Shown here piece by piece: positions 38,201 through 50,200 of a stretch of 64,000 bases of DNA (the first letter of the stretch is position 1; every line of letters begins with the position of its first letter). The notes under the pieces are model-generated. The model saw nothing but the letters and a program-made list of their open reading frames with translations. It ran no database searches and was not told the origin of the DNA. The stretch spans positions 4,441,835 through 4,505,834 of the forward strand of contig CM065701.1 in NCBI GenBank assembly GCA_017654935.2, given 5' to 3'. This stretch comes from Phymorhynchus buccinoides (Eukaryota > Mollusca > Gastropoda > Neogastropoda > Raphitomidae). The translations under genes and the position numbers were made by a program.

Positions 38201-41200
38201 CTCTACTGGTCAACAGATGATTTTATAGAGATGCCAGGCTTGAGAAACATCATGGTCAGAGACAGATTTCTCAAAATCCTTTCCTTCTTTCATCTTTCGA
38301 ACAACGCCACTGCCAAACCCAGAGGTCACCCCCAGCATGATAGGGCGCATAAGATCCGGCCACTCTTTGAAAAGCTAGTTCCCCTCTGGCAGAAGTACTT
38401 CTACCCAGGAAAAGAACTGTCTGTGGATGAGAGCATGATCCCTTTCAAAGGAAGAACAGGCCTGCTGATCTACATGCCAGCTAAACCAACAAAGTGGGGT
38501 CTGAAAGCCTGGGGCCTGGCTGACGCGAAAACTGGCTATATGTTCAACTGGCAGCTGTACCTGGGCCGAGAAACAGCCCAGGCACCAAGAGCAGTGGGAG
38601 TAGCACATCAAGTGGTGACCTCACTCACACAAGGGACATTTGTCTACATGGACAATTTTTTCTCTTCTCCTGCCTTGCCCAGTATGGAACAGCAGCGTGC
38701 GGCACTCTTCGCACAAACTGCCAGGGAGTGCCTGAGGAAATCAAAACAGCAAGACCCCGTGCTGGTGAGCCCCCCATCACACACAGAGATGGACATATCT
38801 TGTACATCTCATGGTTTGACAAAAGGCCTGTGAACCTCATGACCAGTGCCCACTCTGCCCAGACTTTCAGGAAAGAAGTGCGCTCCAAACGTGATCCAGA
38901 GCACACACGCATCGTCTTCAAACCTTGTGCTGTGCAGGCCTACTCCCAGCACATGGGGGGGATAGACAGAGCTGACAAGCAGATGACATACTACATGGTG
39001 CTGCACAGGTGCACCAAGTGGTGGAAGAAGGTGTTCTTTTATCTGCTTGAAGTGTGCTTCTGTAATGCCCTCGTCATTTGGAAAGCCCTGAAAGCTCCTC
39101 GCCGTGTCAAGTTCCGGCCGAGAATTGTGCGTGCTTTGCTGGAAGGCTACCAATCAGGAGTGTCTCACAGGAGAGGAAGGAGGACAGAAGACCCCCCAAA
39201 CAGGCTGGTATTGTCTGAACACCAGCTTGTCATCAACCCCAAGCGCCTGAAAAGTGGCAGGCCCTCTCACCCAGACTGTGTTGTGTGCTCGGACCGTGAC
39301 AAGAAGCGCCACCAGACCCAGTTCGTGTGCAGAAAGTGCAATGTGGGACTTTGTGCATACCCCTGCTTCCAGAGGTACAACAGTCTGGTGGATTACAAAG
39401 CAGACTGCACCCCAGAACTCCACAGGCAGTAAAACTAAAAGAAGTGAGTCAACAATTGTGCGTTTTTTTGCTTTTGTCTTTATTTTATTTTTTTTTCAAT
39501 GTCAAAACATGCATGAAACACACAAAGCATGACATCAAAATATTCCTCAACTATCCCTCTAATAGTATTAAAAAAAAAAAGTCTGTACACATAATACAAA
39601 ATTTTTTTTAAATTATAAAACAGTAGGTGCTCACGTTTTTTGCTCCCTCAAAAAGAATGCAGTGGCAGTAGAAATAAGTCTAGACAAAATGCAGTGTGCT
39701 AAAGGTTAATGCACCAAGTAATCGAGTCCCCTTTTCTAAAAATCCAATCACAGTTTTAAAGACAGCATCCATTTTGGAAAAGCAAACAAAAATTTGATTA
39801 AAAAAACCTTCTAAAGTGTACGTCAGTCCGAGTCATCCTTGATGAAGCTATTTTCAGATTAAACCCACTAGGCAGAAACTTGTAAAATGTTGCAACATTT
39901 AACATTGAAACAATATCTGTGAAATCTTTCATATTTTAACCCTTTCACCGCCAATGTCGCATTTTAGCACCACAATGATTTTAACACCCATGTCACTAAA
40001 AGGCATCAAATCAGGGTATGTTATCCAAATACCCTATACTCTTAATTTGGGGAGGTAAGGATAGGCCTGTTATATGTCAGAAAGGAATTCGCAATATTGC
40101 AGATATTTTATTTTCTCTACCCAGTTAAGCTTAATGGTATTTTTTGGGCTGAAAAATGGCTGGTGGCGAAAAGGTTAACCAGCACCAGTATTTTAAAAAA
40201 ATATATATATTTTAAAAATAAGAAGCTTTTTCCAAACTTTTAAACTTTTCTCTATCAAAATACTGTGACAACACAGACAGCTACGGTTTACACACACAGC
40301 CACACACATACTAAACATCCACGCAAACCGCTCATAAAAACATGAACACACTTGCGCGCATGCAAACAAACAAACAAACACACACGCACATGCACACAAA
40401 CACTTGTGACTTACTTGGATTCTGCCGGCCCATCATGCCCCCTCTTCCTCCCCCTTGTCCCCCCATCCCTCCCCCTCTCCCTCCCCCCATGTTCTGGTGG
40501 AGGAAGGTGTCCACCTCGATCACACCTGGCCCCATGCCGATACTGTTACCTGCCAACACAACAAGTTCACTTTAGTCTTCTTCTTCTTCTGCGTACAGAG
40601 CTCTGATACATTCCGATTTCGGAGGAGCTCAAAGGAGCATAATTATTTGGAAGACCTTTCACGACATGCAATCACAAGACCTTTCACGACATGCAATCAC
40701 AAGACCTTTCACGACATGCAATCACAAGACCTTTCACGACATGCAATCACAAGACCTTTCACGACATGCAATCACAAGACCTTTCACGACATGCAATCAC
40801 AAGACCTTTCACGACATGCAATCACAAGACCTTTCACGACATGCAATCACAAGACCTTTCACGACATGCAATCACAAGACCTTTCACGACATGCAATCAC
40901 AAGACCTTTCACGACATGCAATCACAAGACCTTTCACGACATGCAATCACAAGACCTTTCACGACATGCAATCACAAGACCTTTCACGACATGCAATCAC
41001 AAGACCTTTCACGACATGCAATCACAAGACCTTTCACGACATGCAATCACAAGACCTTTCACGACATGCAATCACAAGACCTTTCACGACATGCAATCTC
41101 AAGACCTTTCACGACATGCAATCTCAAGACCTTTCACGACATGCAATCTCAAGACCTTTCATGACATGCAATCTCAAGACCTTTCATGAGACCTTTCACG

Positions 41201-44200
41201 ACATGCAATCTCAAGACCTTTCATGAGACCTTTCATGACACGCAATCTCAAGACCTTTCACGAAATGCAATCTCAAGACCTTTCACGACATGCAATCTCA
41301 AGACCTTTCACGACATACAATCTCAAGACCTTTCACGAAATACAATCTCGAGACCTTTCATGACATGCAATCTCAAGACCTTTCACGACATACAATCTCA
41401 AGACCTTTCACAACACGCAATCTCAAGACTTTTCATGACATACAATCTCAAGACCTTTCACGACATACAATCTCGAGACCTTTCATGACATGCAATCTGA
41501 AGACCTTTCACGACATACAATCTGAAGACCTTTCATGACATGCAATCTGAAGACCTTTCACGACATACAATCTCAAGACCTTTCACAACACGCAATCTCA
41601 AGACCTTTCACGACATGCAATCTCAAGACCTTTCACAACATGCAATCTCAAGACCTTTCACGACAAGCAATCTGGTGTACAGACAAAAGACCCGGATATA
41701 GCGACGGCAAGTAACTTGACAAATGCTAGACGGAACTAGATCGTCGAACCACGGATATCGGGAAATAAGCCAAATAAAATATCTTCTTTATCGATTCTGG
41801 AAGCAAACAAAAAAACCTATACATCTTAAATGACTTTTTAAAGGCGTCAATGACTCTTTCACAAACCATTTCACGATTTTCACAGACCAAAGCCAATTTT
41901 CAAAAACTTTCAAAGACTTGGAAATGGTACTCCATTTCTCAAAGACTTTCAAAGACAGGTCTTCAAAAACCGTACGAACCCTGTTCATACTGTGTGAACA
42001 AAGCTATGTAAATTTAAGCATACATATGTGCGTCTCTGATGTTCAAAAGTCCCATCCGACACACACTTGGCAACGCGCCATCAAAGGGAAAACAACCGAT
42101 CCTGGGGATCGGGTGTTTCTCGTCAGAAAAGCTCTGCCTCGCAGTGGCTCGCACAACAGGGAACGAAGAAGGGTGAACCGTCTCTCTCGCCAGCTGTGAT
42201 TCAAATGCGGCGCACACTTAGCGCCTCCCCTCTTTTATAGTCTCTTTTATATATTAGGGGGGTTCCACTCGATATTAGGGGGGTTCCACTCGACATTAGG
42301 GGGGTTCCACTTGACATTAGGGGGGTTCCACTCAATATTAGGGTGGTTCCACTTGACATCAGGGGGGTTCCACTCGATATTAGGGGGTTCCACTCGACAT
42401 TAGGGGGTTCCACTCGACATTAGGGGGGTTCCACTCGACATTAGGGGGTTCCACTCGATATTAGGGGGGTTCCACTTGACATTAGGGGGGTTCCACTCGA
42501 CATTAGGGGGGTTCCACTCAATATTAGGGGGGTTCCACTTGACATTAGGGGGGGTTCCACTCGACATTAGGGGGGTTCCACTCGACATTAGGGGGGTTCC
42601 ACTCGACATTAGGGGGGTTCCACTCGACATTAGGGGGTTCCACTCGATATTAGGGGGGTTCCACTCGACATTAGGGGGGTTCCACTCGATATTAGGGGGG
42701 TTCCACTCGACATTAGGGGGGTTCCACTCGACATTAGGGGGGTTCCACTCGACATTAGGGGGGTTCCACTCGACATTAGGGGGGTTCCACTCGACATTAG
42801 GGGGGTTCCACTCGACATTAGGGGGGTTCCACTCGACATTAGGGGGGTTCCACTCGACATTAGGGGGTTCCACTCGACATTAGGGGGTTCCACTCGATAT
42901 TAGGGGGGTTCCACTCGACATTAGGGGGGTTCCACTCGACATTAGGGGGTTCCACTCGACATTAGGGGGGTTCCACTCGACATTAGGGGGTTCCACTCGA
43001 CATTAGGGGGTTCCACTCGACATTAGGGGGTTCCACTCGACATTAGGGGGGTTCCACTCGATATTAGGGGGGTTCCACTCGATATTAGGGGGTTCCACTC
43101 GACATTAGGGGGGTTCCACTCGATATTAGGGGGGTTCCACTCGATATTAGGGGGTTCCACTCGACATTAGGGGGGTTCCACTCGATATTAGGGGGGTTCC
43201 ACTCGACATTAGGGGGGTTCCACTCGACATTAGGGGGGTTCCACTCGATATTAGGGGGGTTCCACTCGATATTAGGGGGGTTCCACTAACAGGCATGAAA
43301 ACTAATGTTATAAAAAAAAGAGATTTGCTAGCCGAGAAATCCTTCCACCAGGATTTTCCACTACCATCAGAACTTTTCGTTTTCGCGGCCTAACTTGCCT
43401 TTAAACACACCTTTCGCTGCAGCTACATCAGCCTTTTTTTTTTACTCACAACCACAAGCGTACACTCGACCGATTATGGACCGCACTGTTTAAGAATAAC
43501 ATCGCAATCGCATTTTTGGTGGAGAAAAACATTTTCGGCAAAGATTACTTCAATAGGAATTGTTTGGAAATAATTAAGGGGAGTAATTTCATGGTGTGTG
43601 GGAGTGATCTTGCCTAATTCAATCAGTCAAACAGGGGAAGTTACTCTACCATCAGGTAGATCCCCAGTAGCTCTCGCTTCGTGTGCTTGAGCAGACTTAC
43701 ATCACACCGTGCGTCATTCTACATGGTTTGTGGGGACTTGGAAGAGTGCCAAAAAGGACCTTAAAAGGACCTTTAAAGGACCAGCAAATTTTTTTAAAGG
43801 ACCTATTTAAACCTTGTTTGTAGTTGTACTTGCAGACGTGGTGGGCGCAGAGCCAGACGCCGACGATTGTGGCTGAGCAGATTCTTTTTTTTTTCTTTTT
43901 TTTGGCTGAGCAGATTCATTTGTTGTTACAGATTCATTTGCTGCTTGCAAAAAAAGTCGGTCACATTGCACCTCGATTCCGCCTTGTGCCTTCTTTCAGC
44001 TTTCTTGTGATTTTCAGTCTTAGCGTGTTGTTTCAGCACCGACTCTCCCATTGACAAGATGTTGATGTTTTTTTCACAATATGCACAATGAACTGCATGT
44101 TTGTTGTCCATCACTTTTCAGGCTCAGTCCTTACAAATGTCTTCTCTCAGCCAACGACCCACTTGAAAACAAGCACTGAAGCAGCCGCATGTGCGAAGAA

Positions 44201-47200
44201 TTTCAACATGGCGCATAAGATATCTCGCCGAATCTCGCGCACGTGACCGGATTTACAGTGACTATTAAAATTAGATCGCCTGCTTGAAAGATACGAAGGC
44301 GATCAATTTTTGGCAAATTCTATTTCATTTAATATATTTTTTTGAGTTCATTTCTTATGACAAGGTACTTAGTTTTGTTTTTTGGTCCGATTAAAGGATT
44401 TAAACTGACCGCACCAATTTTAAAAGGACCTTTGACTGATTTGAAAGGACCTCCTATAAAGGACTTAACAGGCCTTTTGAAGACCGATCAATTTCACAGC
44501 ACTTTAAAGCACCTGAAAGGACCCCACGAACCCTGTTCTAAAATTGATGTCATTTATATTTTTACGTCACATTTTGCAAGTTCCATCAGTTTGTGGATAC
44601 TGGCCACCCCTCATTTTTCTAAAACAATGTTTGCGTGTCGCTGCCTCGCATCCTGCGGTTTCAAGCTTCGACACCATGGTTTTGAACGAGTAAGTCGAGG
44701 TAATGAACTCTAATTTTCACGAAGTGCTCTTCCCTAGTTTTTCTCTGAAAATCGTCTACAGTGGAACCTCCCTTATAAGACCTCCCATTATAAGACTCCC
44801 TCCCACATAAGACCTGCTTCTCTGAGACATTACCCTTCTTTGTAAGCATTAAAATTACCTCCCTTATAAGACCTCATTTTGGATGATTTTTGAAGGTCTT
44901 ATAAGGGAGGTTCCACAGTATTACAGACCTGTTTACCCCCTACACAAGCCTTGAGTAGTCTGGATAGCTGAAATGAGTAGCTTTGGTGTGAAATGAGTAG
45001 TCCTCTTCATTAAACCGTCAAAAAATGTTCACTGAAAATGAGTAATTAGACCATTATTTAAAAATTTTAAGAGTAGTAGAGGTCCAATTGAGTAGAATAC
45101 TACTCCAAAAGAGTAGAGTAAACAGGTCTGGTATTACGACAAATTTTCGGCGGAAACGTCAGAGCTGTTTTCACGCCTGACTCAATATGACTTACTCATG
45201 GACCCCACAGGCATGCTGAAGATGTCGCCAAAGTCCTTCCACTGCTGACCCAGGCCGTTCATCTGGGAGGGGTGGGGGAACACCTTGCCTCCTGACCGGT
45301 TCCCCTGAAAAACATAATCATCATCACGATTGTTTCATTAGTTTGTGGAGGAAACACATTGCCTCCTGACCGGTTTCCATGAAAAACATAATCATCATCA
45401 CGATTGGTTCGTTAGTTTGTGGAGGAAACACATTGCCTCCTGACCGGTTCCCCTGAAAAACATAATCATCATCACGATTGTTTCGTTAGTTTGTGGAGGA
45501 AACACATTGCCTCCTGACCGGTTTCCATGAAAAACATAATCATCATCACAATTGTTTCGTTAGTTTGTGGAGGAAACACATTGCCTCCTGACCGGTTTCC
45601 ATGAAAAACATAATCATCATCACGATTGTTTCGTTAGTTTGTGGAGGAAACACATTGCCTCCTGACCGGTTCCCCTGAAAAACATAATCATCATCACGAT
45701 CGTTTCGTTAGTTTGTGGAGGAATCACATTGCCTCCTGACCGGTTCCCCTGAAAAACATAATCATCATCACGATCGTTTCGTTAGTTTGTGGAGGAATCA
45801 CATTGCCTCCTGACCGGTTTCCCTGAAAAACATAATCATCATCACGATCGTTTCGTTAGTTTGTGGAGGAATCACATTGCCTCCTGACCGGTTTCCCTGA
45901 AAAACATAATCATCATCACGATCATTTCGTTAGTTTGTGGAGGAATCACATTGCCTCCTGACCAGATCCCCTGAAAAACATAATCATCATCACGATCGTT
46001 TCGTTAGTTTGTGGAGGAAACACATTGCCTCCTGACCGGATCCCCTGAAAAACACAATCATCATCACGATCGTTTCGTTAGTTTGTGGAGGAAACACATT
46101 GCCTCTGGTTTCCCTCTAAAAGAAAACCCACAATAATTGTGATGGTGATTGAGAAAACCCTGCATAAGTACCTGCCATTGTTTTTTAGCAGAAGCAAACA
46201 ATACTCAACAACCCTCAATCATTGAGTCAATGTAATAATAATAATAATAATAAATAAAGCTTATATAGTGCTCTTAAGTGATATTAGATGTGTGTGTGTG
46301 TGTGTGTGTGTGCATGCATGCATATATATGTGCATATGCATGTGTGTGTATGTGCATGTGTCTGTCCCCATGCATGTATATGTGTGTGTGTGTCTGTCTG
46401 TCTGTCCGCATGCATATATGTGCATATGCGTGTGTGTGTCTGTCCGCATGCATGGCATGCATCACGTATATGCATGCGTGTGTCTGTCTGTCCGCATGCA
46501 TGCATATGTGTGCGTATGCGTGTGTGTGTGCATGCATGTATATGAGTGACTGACCCCGGAGGCCTCCTGACGTATGGCGGTGATGGTCTTGGGTCCGTTC
46601 TCTTTAGCCACTCTCCTGGGATTCCACTGTTCAACCCAATAAACATTCGTCGCAATTTTAAAAACATTTAGCACAATTCTTTTAAAATATTTATGACAAT
46701 TTGTTTTAATTTAGCAATGTTTAAAACCCTTTCAACGCCAGCCATTTTTCAGCAAAAACTTTCTATTAAACTTACCTGGGTAGAGAAAAGATTTCATCTG
46801 CAATATTGGAGATTCCTCTGTAACATGCATAAATTAGGGCATATCCTTACCTCCCAAAATTAAGAACATAAGGTCATTAGATAACAGACCCTCATTTGAT
46901 GCCTTTCAGTAACATGGGTGTTCAATCATTGTGGTGCCAAGAGGCGACAGTGGCGATGAAAGGGTTAAAACATTTATCACATTTTTAAAAACATTTTATC
47001 ATATCCGTTGATGCAATGACAGCAAAATGGGCGCAAGGTATCAGTTTGCAACAGATTAGTGAATAATCATGTTATTTGTAGAATTCATACTTGTAGACAC
47101 TAGAATTAGAAAAATAACATTCCCACCCTTCATTCCCAACTATTCCTTCCTAAAAAAAAAAATAGTTGACCTCAGGTTGAGTACAGAGCCAGTCTATGAT

Positions 47201-50200
47201 GAGCAGAACAGAAGAAGATCTACAGAGAATTTGCCCTCTTCTTCCCGTTTATCCTGCCCCGCACTCACCGGTCTTCATTCAGACCATTAATAGCGCGCAG
47301 GATGCGTGCTATATGAATTCGTGTCATCCATCCCACCGGCACACACGGCCTACTCGTATCGAATAGTGGGATTGACTTCAACGTGTGTGCAAGATCTTGT
47401 GCATACGTTCGCACACGGGACCTCAGATTCATCCGAAGGACTTTTTCCCCATTTACACCTGGGTGGAGTGAGGAAAATAGGAGTAAAGTGCCTTTCCCAA
47501 GGACACACCACTGTGAACCGAGCTGGGCTCGAACCCGCGCACTCGCAAACCTGACGAATTACGAGCTAGCGACTCGGACTTACCAACTGAGCCACAATTC
47601 TGAATTGCGTTCGCACCTAGAAAATGGCGGTATGGGCCTGTGAACCAGAAGCGAACCCACCGGAAGTACAGACCGATTCAAGGGACATTACTAGCTTTGA
47701 TAGCTGACCACAGTGACGAGTACGAGTGCCATGCTTACTTTTGATTTCTTCTTATTTTTTAATTTTTGCACTCATTCAGCGTAAATGAGGAATGTTTTGT
47801 TGCTGACCATAATAGCGTAATGGGAGGTATCAAAACGTAATCATTACAGACAAACCGTAAGGAAAACAGGTCTGCTAATGTTGCACATCGTCGGTGAAAT
47901 TCAAAAACCTCATATCTCAATTTTGGTAGTTTTGAGAAAAATGAAAAAAAAAGTTTTAACAATTCATTAACTATAATGAATATGTTGTTCAAGACATTGC
48001 GAGTTAAGTCCTGCATTTTGTTAAAATTACTTCTTTAAAAAAAATTTATACTTGAAAAGAACGAAGATACGAGGTTTTTGTCCTTAAGTAGATCTGAATT
48101 TGGGACTTAAAAGAGTTTTTCTTCTATTTACACAACCTCAATTACTCCACATAGAAAGTCGTTAGAGATACGAGCTTTTGGTTGAAGGTGGCGGGAAAAA
48201 TTAGAAAGCTGACTATGTATATAACTAAAAAATAATAATAAATTGAGATACGAGGTTTTTGACTTTCACCGACAACATGCTATAAAGGAATCGCCAGTCT
48301 TACTTTCCTGGTGTTGCACTGCCTCCGGGTATTGCCTCCAGGATCGTTCCCACCATCTTTCTATCTCCTAATGTCCCATATGTCTGTTTCAGACCGAAGG
48401 ACGTTAAACAGATTTTTCTTCTTCAGACGGCGTCTTTTCTATTCTCAGGTAAGATTGACCGACATTTTCAGCTAAAACAAAAACAGGTGGCGTTGAAAGG
48501 GCTAAGTGTTTCAGCCCTGTTCATTTTAAAGGTTTTTACAACGATGCGAGTGGAACTTGCCTGGTTCTGTCTGAGCTCTATGACGTCCTGCAGCATGAAG
48601 CGAATCCTCGGGGGCAGGTCCTCGTTGGAGGAAAACACCTCAATGCGGCCAAAGTACTGCTTCATCAAGGCCTGAAATCATCGTCATCACCATTATCATT
48701 GCCATAATCATCATCATCATTATCAATCCTCAGGGGCAGGTCCTCGTTGGAGGAAAACACCTCAATGCGGCCAAAGTACTGCTTCATCAAGGCCTGAAAT
48801 CATCGTCATCATCACCATTATCATTGCCATAATCATCATCATCGTCGTCATTATCAATCCTCAGGGGCAGGTCCTCGTTGGAGGAAAACACCTCAATGCG
48901 GCCAAAGTACTGCTTCATCAAGGCCTGAAATCATCGTCATCATTTTATTGATGTTACTATCATTGCCAAAGTCATCATCATCATTATCAATTCTCGGGGG
49001 AAGGTCTTCGTTGGAGGAAAACACCTCCATGCCGTCAAGGTACTGCTTCACCAAGGCCTGAAATATTCGTCATCATCATCATTATAATTACAGTCATCAT
49101 TATTACCGTCGATATCGTTGCCATAATTAGCATCATCATTATCATTATCGTTGCCATAATTATCATTATCGTCATTATCAATCCTCGTTGGAGGAAAACT
49201 CCTCTATGTAGTCAAAGTACTGCTTCACCAAGGCCTGAAATCATAGTCATCATCGTCGTCATCACCATCACCATCATTATGTCTTCTTCTTCTTCTACGT
49301 TATAATAATAATAATACTAGTTATTTGTAGAGCGCTTAACTCCCTTTGCAGGGAGCTCAAAGCGCTGAACAAAGGCCTAAACACTAACATACAGATAAAC
49401 ATACACATTAAAGACAAGCCAAGAATAATCAACATGAAGACAAGTATCAATGAATATAAACATTAAAAATAAGTGAGACTGTTAATACAAAATACATGTA
49501 TTAATCTCTCTCGCAGGTGTCAGAATAACAAAGACATCGACATTCAGCATGCATGAATAGGAGCAAAAGTTACACATAATACACACTTAAAGATACACAT
49601 TATATGTGGATACATACACGTCTAAGGATAAGCATGCATAGTTTCTTTTAACACAATGAACACACAATTAAACCTAAAAGGATCACGAGTTTAGGAGGTG
49701 GATGGATCTGGGGATGAAGGATTTCTGTGCCCTGGAGTTGACTTTAAAAGTTTTGTAGCGACGTCCAGAAGGTAATACTGACACTGACACCACCTGCCCT
49801 ACCAACCAGAGAGCCCTACCTCAGCCGTGGGCACATCCAGACGAGGCCCCACGGTGCACATTATTAGACAGACACCACCTGCCCTACCAACACAAGAGCC
49901 TTACCTTGGCCACATCCAGGCGAGGCCCCACAGTGCGCATTATTTGGCACAGACACCACCTGCCCTACCAACCAGAGAGCCTTACCTTCGCCTTGGGCAC
50001 ATCCAGGCGAGGCCCCATGGTGCACATTATTCAACACAGACACCACCTGCCCTACCAACCAGAGAGCCTTACCTTGGCCTTGAGCAATCCAGGCGATGCC
50101 CCACGGTGCACATTATTCAACGCACACACCACCTGCCCTACCAACCAGAGAGCCTTACCTTGGCCTTGGGCACATCCAGGCGATACCCCACAGTTCGCAT

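Larger units (their letters stand above)
43560..44745. repeat. Dispersed repeat (copy 2) split by a hAT-like element
   Basis: Inverted match to 2445-2765, interrupted at cattcta by 43722-44535 and a short extra piece at 43680-43716. Confidence 0.75.

Noticed and set aside
40455..41538. Open frames of 100-244 codons with repeats of [14 protein letters not shown]
   Set aside because: They are translations of the 25-bp satellite in all three frames; no start context, splice sites or family match.
42400..42893. Repetitive frames reading EPPNVEWNP or GFHSTLGG
   Set aside because: Products of the 21-bp satellite on both strands; no other coding signal.
42255..43285. Interstitial telomere repeat
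   Set aside because: The unit is 20-22 bp with one TTAGG-like word, not TTAGGG in tandem.
46261..46549. Frames with Cys-Val or His-Thr repeats in TG/CA tracts (also 20166, 31523, 31811)
   Set aside because: Microsatellite translations.
47500..47593. A tRNA gene on the minus strand
   Set aside because: A and B boxes are present, but the sequence runs into a SINE body and does not close as a cloverleaf by eye.
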